Positions 19,731 to 32,100 of a stretch of 64,000 bases of DNA are shown here, piece by piece; the first letter of the stretch is position 1, and each line of letters begins with the position of its first letter. The stretch is from contig JAGKQI010000031.1 of NCBI GenBank assembly GCA_018806915.1, positions 930,001 to 994,000 of the forward strand, given 5' to 3'. This DNA comes from Phytophthora colocasiae (lineage: Eukaryota > Oomycota > Peronosporomycetes > Peronosporales > Peronosporaceae). Both the position numbers and the translations under genes were made by a program. The notes below the pieces were generated by a model. That model made no database searches. It was given only the letters and a program-made list of their open reading frames with translations, and was not told the DNA's origin.

Positions 19731-21379
19731 CTAGAATTCGAAGAACTCCGTGTGTACGTCGAACTGCACTTTCATCTCCTTCGAAAGGGACAAACTGGTT
19801 TCAATGACAGCGTGTGTCATAGCCTTTGGGCCACAAACCAGAACGGCAACTCGGTCCTTCCCGTCTTGCTTCGCCTGCTCCCCTAACGCTCGTAGAATTG
19901 CAACTTGTTCAAACCGTGAGCCATACTGGAGGCAACCTCCGAGCTGCTGGTCCACATCTCGTTCAGCGTTCGTCACGTAAATCGTGTTATGGAATGCATT
20001 GCTGGCGTTACCTCCAAGGATTTCGCGAGGGAAATATCCAACAGGGTCGGCACACTCTTCTCCATTCGGAACAACATTATTCATCATTGCCTTGATCGCG
20101 TCGTTATTTGGAACAGACCACACAAACTCCACGCGCTTAATCTCTGAACGACCAAGCGTGTAGCGTTCATAGTGAAGCCAGTTGACTATGGAACGCATCG
20201 GGGTTACTCCAATTCCACCAGCAAAGAGAGCAAAGTGCGAATAAATCTCACGGTTCTCGATATCTACTGACACACGCCCGTACGGTCCATCCACGAGAAG
20301 ATCACAGACAAAATCTTCGTTCTGGGCAACTTGATACAGTTGGTTCGTCCAATCTCCAGACGCTTTGATGTAGATAGAGACAATATCCTCATGAGGAGCC
20401 GATGAAATCGTGAACGGATGCCACTGGAGCTTGGAAATTCTCGGAATACACAAGAACGCGTACTGACCAGCACTGAAGGTGAAAACCTCTCCAGTATCTT
20501 TACGTACACGAGGGAAACTGATACGTGTGATGCCTCCAGGTAGAGTAGCAACGGATACTTGGTCGCTTGCAATCACCCCCATTCCAGAGCATACTAAGTC
20601 TGAACTCACGTTTTTCTTCTTGAAAAACGCGCCGTGTTTGTACATTCTGGATCGATACACCAGTCTGAAGAGCAGATCAACGATCCACGGAACGAATCCG
20701 ACCAATGCAAGACTTGCACCATGAGCGACGCCAACAGAAATGATCACGAGAAATAATATCCAGTGGGTTTTCATGAAAAGCTCGAAGAATCTACGCCGGA
20801 TAAAACTCAACGACATGGTGTAGAGTAACACCATAGCCACCATCATGACAGTTCCTGAAAGCACTTTGCTATCTTCGTCGTCTTCTTCACCCTTATTATT
20901 CGCCAACACATACGCCAAGCCGTGTAGCAACGACAGGACGATGGTCGTGTAGGCGAAGAGTTTGTGGTAGAAAATCGCTCTTTCAAAGGAGATTCCAGTG
21001 ACTTCCAGCAGCGCAGGTTGTTTCTGATGGCAAAGAAGAAGACCAGGAGAAGACCATACGTAGCGATCGATCCAGATCCGCCAACAGATCTGGAACCGGC
21101 TAAAATAGTGTTGATGACCACAAGCAGAAGAACGACTGGTAGAGTGAGCACTAGGTCTCCTTTCTTGACGTCGAACGTAGTGGTGAGTAGTGGAATTGGC
21201 ACGGAGAAGACACAACGGGAGAGTGACCAACGCGTCACCATCCAGGAACGTAAGAGCTTTTGCAGACAGCCACGGGGCTCGTCATTGGGAGGTGATGACA
21301 CTGGGGACCTTGGGATCAGATCAGGAGCAGAAGGCGTCGAGACTTGTTGAAAGGCACCGGCCTTGGGAGAGACGTCCAT
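19731..21379 (-). CDS. Ferric reductase / NADPH oxidase-like membrane flavocytochrome (one frameshift)
   Basis: The protein moves electrons from NADPH through FAD and two haems across a membrane to ferric iron or oxygen. The proposed ATG is at 21379 (MDVSPKAGAF). Membrane helices include LVLTLPVVLLLVVINTIL, the haem helices FYHKLFAYTTIVLSLLHGL and KTHWILFLVIISVGVAHG, FAD motif [13 protein letters not shown] motif GGIGVTPMRS, and C-terminal VLVCGPKAM. The first 120 or so residues lie in another frame. A missing base in the GG at 21016-21017 (CAGG for CAGGG) accounts for the break. This is either a sequencing error or an early pseudogene. A relic paralogue lies at 18191-18507. Confidence 0.85.
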
Positions 21380-21430
21380 AGTGACGACCTGGCGTCTTTC
21401 GAACTTGTGCAGTTGCCGGTAAGTTTGCAA

Positions 21431-21980
21431 ATGAACAGGTTAGCACAACCTGAACCTGTGCACATAAAGCCATTTGAACGAGTTGATTAACATTAGGAAG
21501 CCATCTGTGCGACGTAATCTGAAATTCCAGCGAGTTGTAGCAAACATTGTTTGTAGCAAACAACATCGATCGTGGTAGGAGTCCAACGGCACAAATCCGT
21601 TGGCTTTAGCCAAGGAAGCATACAGTCGCCAACTAAGCCTAACCAAAAATTGAATCTTACCGTTTAACAACGTCATGTCGCTAACATGAACTGCAGTGCA
21701 TCACGATATTACGCGCCGCATAATATCGCGTAATACGCGGGTTCAACTTTACCGCCTGGACAGGACGTAGACACTTCGGAGTATTCTACATGATACTATA
21801 ATGTACAAGATGCATGTGGGAAATGGTAGTGTATCGCTATTTGTACCAATTTTTACATTGTTTTTTTGCAATACGGGGATATGTAAAACAAAAACAAACT
21901 AGATCTACACTTACGTTGTTATCGATCGATCTCGGTATATCATCGGGAGCACTACATACTAATTACAGTAAGTAGCACAT
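21431..21980. other. Intergenic, with a palindromic AT/CG-rich patch
   Basis: No gene. Around 21703-21740, imperfectly self-complementary sequence (ATATTACGCG / CGCGTAATA) could form a hairpin. Confidence 0.35.
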
Positions 21981-23407
21981 TTAGAGGACTAACCTTAGTT
22001 CGCCCTTTAGCTGGTGGACGCCATTCATTTCTGCGCTTGCTCTTCTGATTTTTTTTTCCAGTTGTTGCTGCGTTTGTTGTTCCTCCACCAGATCAATCGC
22101 ATCGAACATCATAGAGTCATCCAATACATCGTAACTAGCTGTATCCGAACAACAGGCAACTTGAAGGGGGACGTTCAGTTGTAAATACGAGCGTTCAATA
22201 AACAATCTGTTCCGACAGTGTCGTTCCTATCGGAGTCTCTCTGTTCATGGTACTCGCTGTGAAACAGCGGGCATGACTGCATCCACTTGCACAGATCTCC
22301 TTGAGGGCATTTCTTGATTCGAAATGTCGGGTAAAACCAGCAGGCTTCTACGATAGAGTGAGACTTCATACATTTGCCATCGTCACAAGAATCAAGATTC
22401 TCGCATAACAAACTTTAACCTTGAGAAACTTCTTTGAAACACCACCTTCGCCGTGGTAGAACAAACAGAATCCGTTTTCATGAATAAAGTCATCGTGTTT
22501 GGCTTTGGGAGTGGGGCACGCCAACACCATAGCTAACGGATTAAACGACAATGCCTCAGCGATGTCGTGAGATTCATCGCACAGATTGTCGTCGCCGTCA
22601 ATTTGTCGATTGCAGTGTTCCCCCTCCATGCACATTCGAGCTTTGGGTACTTTCTGTATGTGTTTTAGCATACGAGCATACTGGTCTTGATCACCAGAAG
22701 ACATAGATTGAATAAACCTGACGTAGTACTGGACGAGACGCGGGACTGTGCAGCTCGAATCCGTCAATCGAGATTCCGCTGGTAATGAATTTACATCCCA
22801 CGTCAGTGCCTTGAGAGTTCGCTCGAAAAACAGTATTCGTTCCTTGGAATCGATCAATCCATAACCGCTTGGTGGTATGGTACTCTCTGTGGAATGAAGT
22901 GTAGTTGTGTTTCCACGTACAACTTTTTCCATAGGGACAATCTTTGGTGCGAAAAACTGCAAATTTCAGCCACAGAATGCGATCGAAAACAGTTTTCGTT
23001 CGTGCATTCAGCACGATAGCACATAGCATCTTTTTATAAAATCGTCGCCAGCACCTCTGTATTCCCCATGGTTGAATAGACACAACTTCTTTTCGTGTAC
23101 TTGATCACTCCAATGGTCTTTCGGTGCAGGACACGCGAGTGTCGGCTATAAGACAATGCCTCGTTTGTAGTGTGCGACTCGGGGCAACTTACACCGCTAC
23201 ATGAAGCCTTTGCACAAAGTCTTGCCTTGGGAACCAGATTCATGCGCTTGAGAGATGCTTCGTACTTGGCTTGAATTTTATCAGAACACTCGAGCAAATA
23301 GTGCTTATAGTAAGCGACAATGTTACTGGAGCAGTTGAATGGCTGCAACTCAATCTGAATGTTAGGTTGTGGCCCGGTCGCATCCAGAGAACGTATAGTA
23401 CTCGCAT
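21981..23407 (-). pseudogene. CCCH-type zinc-finger protein, main part (frameshifted)
   Basis: Fragments in three frames (23407-23034, 23083-22691, 22962-22366, 22411-22175, 22205-21981) give one colinear protein. It has two copies of a unit: VPKAR(L/M)C...C..(P/D)ESH(T/D)..EALS(Y/F), then ACP(A/T)PK...HE..(L/F)CLF(N/Y)HG, then a Cys/His segment EACWFYPTFRIKKCPQGDLC...CPLFHSEYH. The last resembles CCCH tandem zinc fingers, which bind RNA in other eukaryotes. At least three frameshifts make it a pseudogene. It is cut at 23407 by a Mutator-like element; its first 21 codons lie at 28071-28008. Confidence 0.65.
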
Positions 23408-23552
23408 GGCTGCTACTTAATATCTGTTGCAGAACTACTGAATGACCTGTTACCCCCCAATCTACTGAAAACCTGTTACTGGAGTCTGAATGCCTGTTGC
23501 GCACTTAAGGGGAGATTAGCGCAACAGATTTTCAAGTCTGAAAATCTGTTAC
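23408..23552 (+). repeat. MULE left terminal inverted repeat
   Basis: Complementary to 27865-28007 with a few mismatches; contains ACTACTGAATGACCTGTTAC and CCTGTTACTGGAGTCTGAAT. Confidence 0.92.
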
Positions 23553-23594
23553 ATTTATATGTGCTGAAAAATTTGGTTTTTGTGTCTTGTAATG

Positions 23595-23612
23595 GAGGGG
23601 GGGGGGGGGGGG
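23595..23612 (+). repeat. Poly-G run (18 nt)
   Basis: An uninterrupted G run. A 14-nt G run also occurs at 53229-53242. Confidence 0.9.
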
Positions 23613-24110
23613 CAACACCCTAAGGAAGAAACAAGGTAAAAGCCAACTCAGTGGTCCTCGTCGTTACATCAGCTTGCCTGGCCGCCGCCAGGCGTGTGCG
23701 CTCGCCTGGTAGACGTACGGTACTAATCCGTCCCTGCAGGTCGGCAGGCGTAGAGACGTCCGGGTGAGGACCATATCCGCAACCTGTCCGTGTGGTCTTT
23801 AGAACGCCCCCGCTAGCAACATGCACTTGGTGTGCTACCCCAGGTCTGGGCGCCACCACACTCCGCAACGCCTGGCCCCCACCGTCTTACCCGCGGTCCA
23901 CGACCTTTCTACTGTCTACACTATGGGGTCTGCTACGCTTGTCGTAGTGCGACGCTGTGCGCGGCGTACCTGTCTCTCTGACCCAGCGTACTTGCACAAC
24001 CCGTGGATCTTCCGGCGACCAAGTAACTGTGGATTCTACAGTCTCACACTCACGATCCTCCTACGTAAATCTCTGACTAAGAGTCGAGCGGCAGACCACG
24101 GCTCGTTTCT

Positions 24111-24251
24111 CCCTCCAACCGCTATGCAGTCTCTCTACACTCTATCCAGCTACGGTGCCGTTCCTGTCCTACCACGTTGTTCCCTCCAACCGCTATGCAG
24201 TCCCTCTACACTCTACCCAGCTACGTTGCCCTTCCTGCCTACCACGTTGTT
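24111..24251 (+). repeat. Tandem duplication, 71-bp period, two copies
   Basis: CCCTCCAACCGCTATGCAGT starts each copy (24111 and 24182) and CCTACCACGTTGTT ends each. Confidence 0.85.
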
Positions 24252-24560
24252 CCCTGGCTTGGCCCACGCTGTTGTGGTGGAACGGATCGGCCTAAATATG
24301 GTTGAAGCAGGTCTCGATAACCACTAGCGCCCAGCCACAGGGTCCCCGATGATACGTGATCTAGCCATGTCTAGTATTCACTTGTTTACCCGCCAGTAGG
24401 CGGGTTACGCTCTTCCAGGTGACTTCTGAAGAAGTCTTGTAGGTCGGGAAGAATGTCTTGTGGGACACACAGGGGTTGAGGTAGCATGGAAGGTCTTTAC
24501 TCCACGTCAGGGTAGTTGTTCCGGGTCGTAAAATAAGTTCTTGGTTCACCATACTAATCT
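24240..24560 (+). mobile_element. LTR-like relic related to 54340-54640
   Basis: Shared blocks with the terminal region of the large right-hand Ty3/Gypsy element, in the same orientation, include GGCGGGTTACGCTCTTCCAG (24399-24418) and a preceding GTGGTGGA(A/G)CGGATC. It lies inside the MULE, so an LTR of that family probably inserted into the MULE interior. Exact ends were not found. Confidence 0.6.
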
Positions 24561-25022
24561 CCATGTACTTTCGAGTATGTACGAAAATACGAGATGTGCT
24601 TTCCTGGTGAATCTGCCCTCATTTGGCTGCACGAGATCGTGACCACTACTATTGAATGACAACACATCAGCTTAATCTACAGTATGCAGTAGAGAACAGG
24701 ACTCTTCGTGGTTTTGTTTTTAGTAAATGCGTGTGTATTTTTATGTTGTATATTTTTGTTTTGAAGCGTCAGACTCAATTGACGCAAGTGTTGCCCTCTC
24801 GCTAGTCTATAGTAACTGTTAATGTCTACAGTTGAAGTTTATTCGAAGCATAGCACGTTTACCTATTGGGTAAACAAAACAAACCAACGAAATCGTGGGT
24901 TAGTTGCATTCTCATAGTCACATCGACCTTTACAAAAAGCACTGAAGTTATTTTATTTGGAGGAATTATAACCGATCGGCTCGAAGGGTCATTTTTGTAA
25001 CTGCCGCGAAATGATGGATCGC

Positions 25023-25029
25023 TATAAAA
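25023..25029 (+). promoter_or_regulatory. TATA box of the MULE transposase
   Basis: TATAAAA lies 67 bp before the ATG at 25096. Just upstream, TCATTTTTGTAAC (24990-25002) resembles the oomycete initiator plus flanking motif, so either could set the start site. Confidence 0.45.
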
Positions 25030-25095
25030 CCTCCAAATTTAGTCTGAACAGTCGCGAGAAAGATCTCGCCTCTAGGTTAGAGTGCATTCGGCAAA

Positions 25096-27813
25096 ATGCC
25101 ATCATCTACAGAAGTTTCAGAAGATGAAGGAGGGGACACACCGACTATGCGATGGTCGTCAGAAGATTTATCTGACGTAGACGACTCTGCACTGATCCCA
25201 GGAGCAGAAGAAGATGGACGAATAATTAACAGGCTTCGACAGTTAAGTACGGACACGTCTGGGTCGGAATACACAGAAGGCGACGATGGGGGAGATATTT
25301 TTAGTGGAATGGACTTCGCAGAGGAAGGTTTGAACCAAACAATGCCTTCTGCCAGGTCCGAAGAAAATGAACCCTTTTTATCATTGGGCTGCTTTGATTC
25401 ACTTCTAGATGCGGAAAATGCCCGACAAAACTTGAACGAGTTCGTGTACACCTACAACACTCGCTATACTTCAAAATATGTATCTGCCACGGTCTATTCC
25501 TGCCAGTCCCACAAGAAATGTTCACACAAAAATCAAAAATTTGCACTCGGTCTGGGTGGATCTACAACGACTTCAAGATTTGAGCTCATGCATCAAGGAA
25601 GGCATCGAGGTGCTCGTGTTGCAAAAAAATCTCGTGGTATCTCTTCGGTCATAAAACCCGAAATCGACACTCTCTTACTGCTAGGAACAGGCGCTGGAAG
25701 AGTACGCAACATGCTTCTTTTCAAGTACCGAAACGATATTTCAATGCTCGACCTGATCCCACAAACGAAACAACTCGAGAACCGCAAGATGTACCTTAAA
25801 AAGCTGCGTCTAAAAGAAGCCGGAGGCTGGGAAATCGATAATTTCAATGTCCTTCGCAACTGGGCTAGTTCAAGATTGTGTAGATCACGAGAGGACTTTG
25901 ACCGCGTTGAACTTTCAGATAGTGTCGCTATGCAAGAACTAATTGTTTTGGATACTTTCGAGCACACAAGTATGGAGTCGGGACTGTCTGTTCAGTCAAT
26001 TGGTTTAATTATGACATCTCGTGCTCTTTTTCGTGGTGTTGCCGCTGCGGTTGAAGGACAACATGACTCTCTTGTGATGGCTACAGACGGTACCTACCGA
26101 CTACATTTCGGTGGGTGGTCTTTAGTAGACTGTGGTGGAATATCCGTCCAACGATCTCGAGCTGCATACGTGCAAAAGTTTCAACCGTGGTTGTACATGT
26201 TTGTAAGGGCCGAGTGCACATACGCATGCCGAGAAAAATGTTTCGCACTTTAATTAGATGTGCTCGTGAATTTCTAGATGTGGAGGTTCTCGTCGTCAGT
26301 TGCAGTATTGACCACAGCGATGCTATTGCGTCTGCACTGGAGGCGGTTTGGCCGACTATAGAGATTCTAACTTGCTGGGAGCATCTTCTTCGCTCAGCCA
26401 AGAAGTCGAAGAACATCCAACGTCTTTCAGACAAGTCCTACTTGGAGAATATCGTCTCGCATTTGAAAATGTTGCACCTTTCGCGCTCATTGCAGCAATT
26501 CAGAGCTCTGTCTAAACGAGTTATTCGAGCGTGGAAAATTGCTGGTGAAGAAGCGTATGCGGATTGGTTCCAGGATATGTATTTAACTCCTAGATGGGAG
26601 AGGTGGTTTGTGAATGGATCTTCAATTCCAGGGTTCTCCCTACACAGCAACCAATCGAGGCTCACCACCGAGTGATAAAGGTTATTGTTTCCGATTTCAA
26701 AAAAGCTCCTACTGAAACGGTGTTAAACAGCGTCCTACCGCGCGTTTTGTTGTACGACACTGACGGCGGACCACAACCTGTGTATCGTCATTACTGCGAA
26801 GGTAAGCGCCTCAAAGATATGTGTTTTCAATCAAAATATTCAACAAGATTGTTTTTATTGTAGGACCGCTACCTACCGAAAGCGTCATAAAGGCAACCGC
26901 TTATTTGATTCAGGCAGCGAATCACCAAGAAGTATTTCCTCAAGGAGATCGAACTGCGCCCGAAAGAATTGTGTTCAACAGCATGAAGTCGATGGTGAAG
27001 GTTAACAGCCTTTGTGGATCGTGTGTCACCACAGACCGAAGCCAAAAGTACGTTATCTTCCTTAAAATCAATGTGGATATCGGTCTCATCACTGTTTTCT
27101 ATTTACTTAGATTCATATTGTCAATGTCCGGTCGGCTTGGACGACGATCGCCAATAAACACAGCTTCATTTGACTTTCTGTCCTTGCAAAACGTAGCGGT
27201 CGACCGAGCACGTGCGATAAATCTCCCAATTTTTCCATGGTACCGACGTATAAACTTCAAGATGTACGTGCTTGTTTGACGTAGTAAGCAGTTGATATCT
27301 AATCTTTACCTATCTGTTTTTATTGTTTTTAACTACGCAGGTCGAGTCAATCCGAGAGGCAATTACATGTACCTGTAAGAGGTACATGCACTCTGGATGG
27401 GTGTGTGCCCACGTAATTGCGTCCTTGAGTCTACTGGACAAGCTGGACCTATCGACAGCAATGCACCACATTCCAATGCGAGGGCCTCCTGGAAGGCCGA
27501 GACAAATTGGCGGCCACTGGACCGGGAGGACCCGTCCTCAGATGATTTCTTTAGTGCCAATAAACTAATTTCTCTGTTTACACAGCAACCAGGGCGTCCA
27601 CTTCGTTGGCCATACGTGGAAGAATTCGATGTAGAGGATGGAGATGCTCAATTCCGTGAACACAGGGTGGGGCAAGTTGCTGGGTGCCGACTTTCCGAAG
27701 AAGACGGTGTTTTCGAGTGGAGTGTATCGTATCTGCACGGTGATGTTCTCTATTATCAAGTTGAAGAGCTGGTACAAGGAATTATTCGAGCGAGAAACAT
27801 CGGAGCGCTATAA
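25096..27813 (+). pseudogene. MULE transposase with SWIM zinc finger (introns, two frameshifts)
   Basis: An acidic N-terminus is followed by a WRKY-GCM1/FAR1-like finger (YSCQSHKKCSHK...HQGRH, about residues 130-170). The MULE core follows (ATDGTYRLHFGGW with a catalytic Asp, then CWEHLLRS). Frame changes near 26227-26240 and 26632 break the core. Three GT..AG introns fit at 26802-26863, 27048-27110 and 27264-27340. After the last, the SWIM motif CTCKRYMHSGWVCAH appears (about 27368-27414), followed by a basic-proline tail to 27813. The transposase cuts and pastes the element; this copy is probably inactive. Confidence 0.8.
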
Positions 27814-27864
27814 GCGTACCCTAGAACGAGATATCATTGCATATTCATCTTAGTGCCAACTTCT

Positions 27865-28007
27865 AACAGGTTTTCAGCCTTGAATTTCTGTTGCGCTTTG
27901 AGAACCTAATCGGTGCAACAGGCATTCAGACTCCAGTAACAGGTTTTCAGTAGATTCGGGGGTAACAGGTCATTCAGTAGTTCTGCAACAGATTTTAAGT
28001 TTTTTCC
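27865..28007 (-). repeat. MULE right terminal inverted repeat
   Basis: Reverse complement of 23408-23552; ends in CC next to the target duplication TACTCGCAT. Confidence 0.92.
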
Positions 28008-28071
28008 TACTCGCATCCATAATGTTAAACCCGCTCGGAATCCCGAATTCAGCTCCTGTTTTAGTCTCCAT
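28008..28071 (-). pseudogene. CCCH zinc-finger gene, first 21 codons
   Basis: An ATG at 28071-28069 opens a frame of 21 codons plus one base that ends in the target duplication. It joins in frame to 23398 when the Mutator-like element and one target copy are disregarded. The alternative is an upstream exon near 28339-28133 on the same strand, but no motif supports that. Confidence 0.55.
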
Positions 28072-28820
28072 TTCGTGAGGTTGCAGGTATGGAATGGTTT
28101 TTTATAATTATTTCCTTTTTAAATCCAACAAGTTAGTTATTCTGGTTTTTTTGGGTTTTTTTCGGTTGTTTATTCAGCTGGCGTCCTGAGCAGCCTCCGT
28201 GTGTGGATCCAGTGCACTTAAATCTCTGGAACCATTGATCAATACGGATAAGATGCTCAGCTGTTTGAACGTTGCTATTCCGCAGCCAAGCTCGCAAGTT
28301 TAGAGACACCACCATCGTCTCTACAAGTTCATTTTCCATTTTTCAGGATGGGACGGAAACCAGGAGGCATTTGGCTTCACTTCACGCCTCATGTTGCCGG
28401 CCCGTACAAGTAAGTAGTTCGCGCAGGTGAAAAGTCTTTGCGATCAAACATCCAGGTAGATTGTCGCTTGATGGGAATTGAGAGTTTGCGAGGCTCCTCT
28501 TGACATACGCTTACACACGTCCTTCTGCAAGCAACGCCTTGCGCTTTAAGACGCATTTCTCACTGACACTCGACACGGAGTACTATAAGTTGTAGCCCAC
28601 GTCCACCTGGTACATACCCACAAACATAAAACTTTGAATTAGGGTACTGCACACCTCCAGGAGACTACTTGCTGTCCAAATGCTTTCCGTGGTTAACTCA
28701 GCAGCTGCTCTTTCTTTGCTCTTGTCTCAACGGTTAATGAACCAGTCGCCCGATAGAAGACCGTTTTTAAACCGGTTTTCAACCGATATTTTTTTCCGAG
28801 TAAAAAACCAACCAATCTAT
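28072..28820. other. Flank between the zinc-finger gene and the Copia element
   Basis: No gene is supported. A short minus-strand ORF at 28133-28339 lacks recognisable features. Confidence 0.35.
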
Positions 28821-29102
28821 AGTTGCAGGTGATCCAATACGATCCCGCGATGATTACGGTAAGATGTTTACGCCACCGATGATTAGACGAGTAGGATGAT
28901 TGGACGAGTACAGAGTGTTGGTGATTGGATGCACCAAATGATTGGATGCAGGCTAGGTAGAGAAGACAGTGTAAGCTCGTATCAATCAATCACTTCTGAA
29001 TTTCCATTCTACCCCTCAAGTGACTTCCCTCGCCTCGGCCTCCTCGCCTCAAGCTTCGGCAGTCCTCCCCTCGCAAGACAACCTCTGTGACGACCTTCTT
29101 CA
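28821..29102 (+). repeat. Copia-1 5' LTR (282 bp)
   Basis: Same sequence as 33115-33396. Its first base is A where the other LTR has the canonical T of TG. Confidence 0.95.
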
Positions 29103-29106
29103 GGTT

Positions 29107-32100
29107 ATGAGCCCAAGCACGATGTCATCTGTCCAAGATACCAAGATCTCCATCGACAAGTTCAACGGCGAGAACTACGCCACGTGGAACCGTTACATGC
29201 GTGGCGTGTTCCTGACCAAGTCGGTGTGGAATGTGGTGAACCGCGAGACGACGCCTACGTTCACGGACTCCAGGGCCAAGGACGAGTATGTCAAGTCGAG
29301 TAACGTCGCCTTCGGTCTGATGCTCCTCCACATGGATGCGGACTACCATCATGTTGTCGACGACTACGAGGAAGCCTGGGTCGCGTGGGCGCGCTTGCGT
29401 ACCCTTTACGGTGGATCGCAGAAGGCTGGACGCATTTATCTCAAGCGTCAGCTCTTCAGCATGGAGATGGCAGAAGGCGGAAACATCCTTCACCATTGTA
29501 ACGAGGTCCTCAACATCAGCGCGAAGCTTAGCAGTATCGGCGCCAAGATGGAGGACGAGGATGTGGCGATCTGCTTGCTGCGCAGTCTGCCCAAGAGCTA
29601 CGAGAACGTCGTGCTCAACATGGAGATGAGCAATGCAGAGCTGCGGACGCAAGATGTGGTGAAGGTGCTCACGAATGAGCATATCAAGCGACAAGGCGAG
29701 AAGACTGCGGCGGTGAAAATCGAGGAAGCAGCAAAGGCCTTCAACGCCGAGCGTCAAACTCGCCGGTGTGACTACTGCGGAAAATTGGGGCACCTGATCG
29801 ACAAGTGCTGGACCAAGCAGAAAGAAGAAAATCGAGGAGCACGACGCGGCCGAGGTGGTCGCGGTGCCAGCAACGTTGAGTGGTGCGACGACGATGACGA
29901 CTACATCGCGTTCGCGGTCTCCATGTCGACAGCGTGTGGAGTGTCGTCGGGCAAGAAGTTTCAAAGCTCATGGGCGATCGACAGTGGTGCAACCCACCAC
30001 ATCTGCAACGACAAGTCCAAGTTCATCGACATCAACTTGCGCGACGAAGGCGAACTCACTGTTGCCAACGGTCAAACGGCCAAGATTTTGGGAGTTGGTA
30101 CCGTTGTACAACAAGTGATTCTGCCCAACCGAAGTGTGCGCGACGTCCGAATTGAAGATGCTCTCTACGTGCCGAGTATGAACAAGAACCTGCTGTCTGT
30201 GCCTCAGATCAACCGAGGTGGAGACTTCAAGGTGGTGTTTGACGGCTCCGAGATGCACATTGTGCGCAAGTCGTCGAAGAAGATCGTTGCTTCCGCGGAC
30301 CTGATCGACGGACTCTACTGGCTACGAGTACCCAAGGGTTCTGCCAATTCGACGACTAGGGCCTCGATCAACAGTGTCGATCTTCATGCGCGGATGGGTC
30401 ATGCTCCGAACGACGTGCTGCGGAAGATGGTTTCGAGCGGCATGGTGACGGGCGCGAAAATGCCGACCTCGTCTAAGAACTCAAGCGGATGCCGCGGATG
30501 TCAACAAGGGAAGATGGTCCAAAAACCCTTTCCCAGTAACCCGGACAAGCCCAAGTACAAGCCATTTGAGTTCCTGCACTTCGACCTTTGTGGCCCCATG
30601 GAGAAAGAGTCGCTTGGTGACAGCAAGTATCTACTGCTGATCACTGACGAAGCCAGCGGCTGCATGACGGGATTCTGTTTGCGCACCAAGTCGGAGAGTG
30701 CAGACTGTCTGCGCAAGTTCATCGCTAAAGTGGAGCGCCAATTCGATGCCAGGGTCAAGTTCGTGCGTCATGACGGTGCCAAGGAGTTCGCGACCAACTC
30801 GCTCAAGGCCTTTTACGACAATCATGGCATTGAAGTCCAGCCGACGGTTCGATATGCGCATCAGACGAATGCTACTGCGGAACGCGCCAACCGGACGATT
30901 GTGACCATTGGGCGCAGCATGCTTCACTTCGCACGTTTGGACAAGACGTTTTGGGCGGAAGCGGCGATGACGGCAATTTACATCAAGAATCGACTGCCGT
31001 CACCCAAGGTCCCAGGGAAGACGCCGTTTGATATTGTGTACAAGAGGAAGCCCAACGTGAAGCACATGCGCGTTTTCGGGTGCAAGGCCTACGTCCTGAC
31101 GCCGAAGGAGAAGCGACTCAAGTGGGACCCCAAGGCTCGTGAAGGAATTTTCATGGGCTATGAAGAGCGTTCGAAGGCGTATCGCGTTTATGACATCGAG
31201 GCGGGCCAGGTAGTGATTTCTCGCGATGTCACTTTCGACGAATCGACCTTCGACGACGCCAATGTTGTTGATGATGATGAAGATGTCGAAGATGCTGCGG
31301 ACATCCTTGACGACCTCGAGATTTCGAACGACCATGGAACGCGTGAATTCAAGCAGGCGGGGAAACGCAAGGCTCGTTCTAACGCCGAGGATCGTGAACA
31401 TGTTCGTCGACCGCGTCGCAGTGCTAGATTAGAAGAAGCAAGCGCTCCGGACTCCGACCATCAAGAAGCCAAATCTGAAAACGATGATGATGGTGACTCG
31501 ACTCAGTCAATAAACTGGCGTGCGAGTGCGAATGCGAATGCAGTGGAGACGAGTGACAGCGCCGAGCCGAAGACGTTCCAAGATGCTGTGAGCGGCGAAG
31601 ACCAAGTCCACTGGCGCAAGGCGATCCGAGCAGAACTCAAGTCGATGCGACTTCGTGGAGTGTTTCGTGGCGCCAAATTACCGAACAACCAACGCGCAGT
31701 CGGAACCAAGTGGGTGTTCAAGATCAAGCGTAAACCCGACGGGTCCATCGAGAAGTACAAGGCTCGACTCGTTGCGAAAGGATTTGTGCAGAAGTATGGC
31801 ATCGACTACACCGAGACGTTTTCGCCGGTGGTCAAGTACGTCACGCTTCGAATGATCATCGCTGTGGCCAAGTCCTTCAATTGGCCCCTCGACCAACTTG
31901 ATGTCGTCACGGCGTTCCTGTACGGCTTGATGAAGGAGAAGGTGTTCTGCAGTGTTCCAGAAGGCGTGGAACTCGATGACGGATACGACTGCGTGGAACT
32001 TCTCAAGGCGATCTACGGTCTCAAGCAAGCTTCTCGAGTGTGGAATGAGACCTTCGACGAGTATGTGCGCTCCATCGGATTTCGCGTTTCGAGCTACGAT

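Larger units (their letters stand above)
23408..28007 (+). mobile_element. Mutator-like DNA transposon (MULE) with long terminal inverted repeats
   Basis: Inverted repeats of about 145 bp (23408-23552 and 27865-28007) start GG.....ACTTAA.ATCTGTTGCAG. The 9-bp target duplication TACTCGCAT is at 23399-23407 and 28008-28016. The interior holds an intron-containing transposase gene (25096-27813) with a SWIM zinc finger and, at about 23595-24640, inserted LTR-like sequence. The 9-bp duplication, long TIRs and SWIM finger all point to a MULE. Confidence 0.92.

Noticed and set aside
21700..21740. CRISPR-like or palindromic array
   Set aside because: A single imperfect hairpin; no spaced repeats, and CRISPR is not expected in a eukaryote.
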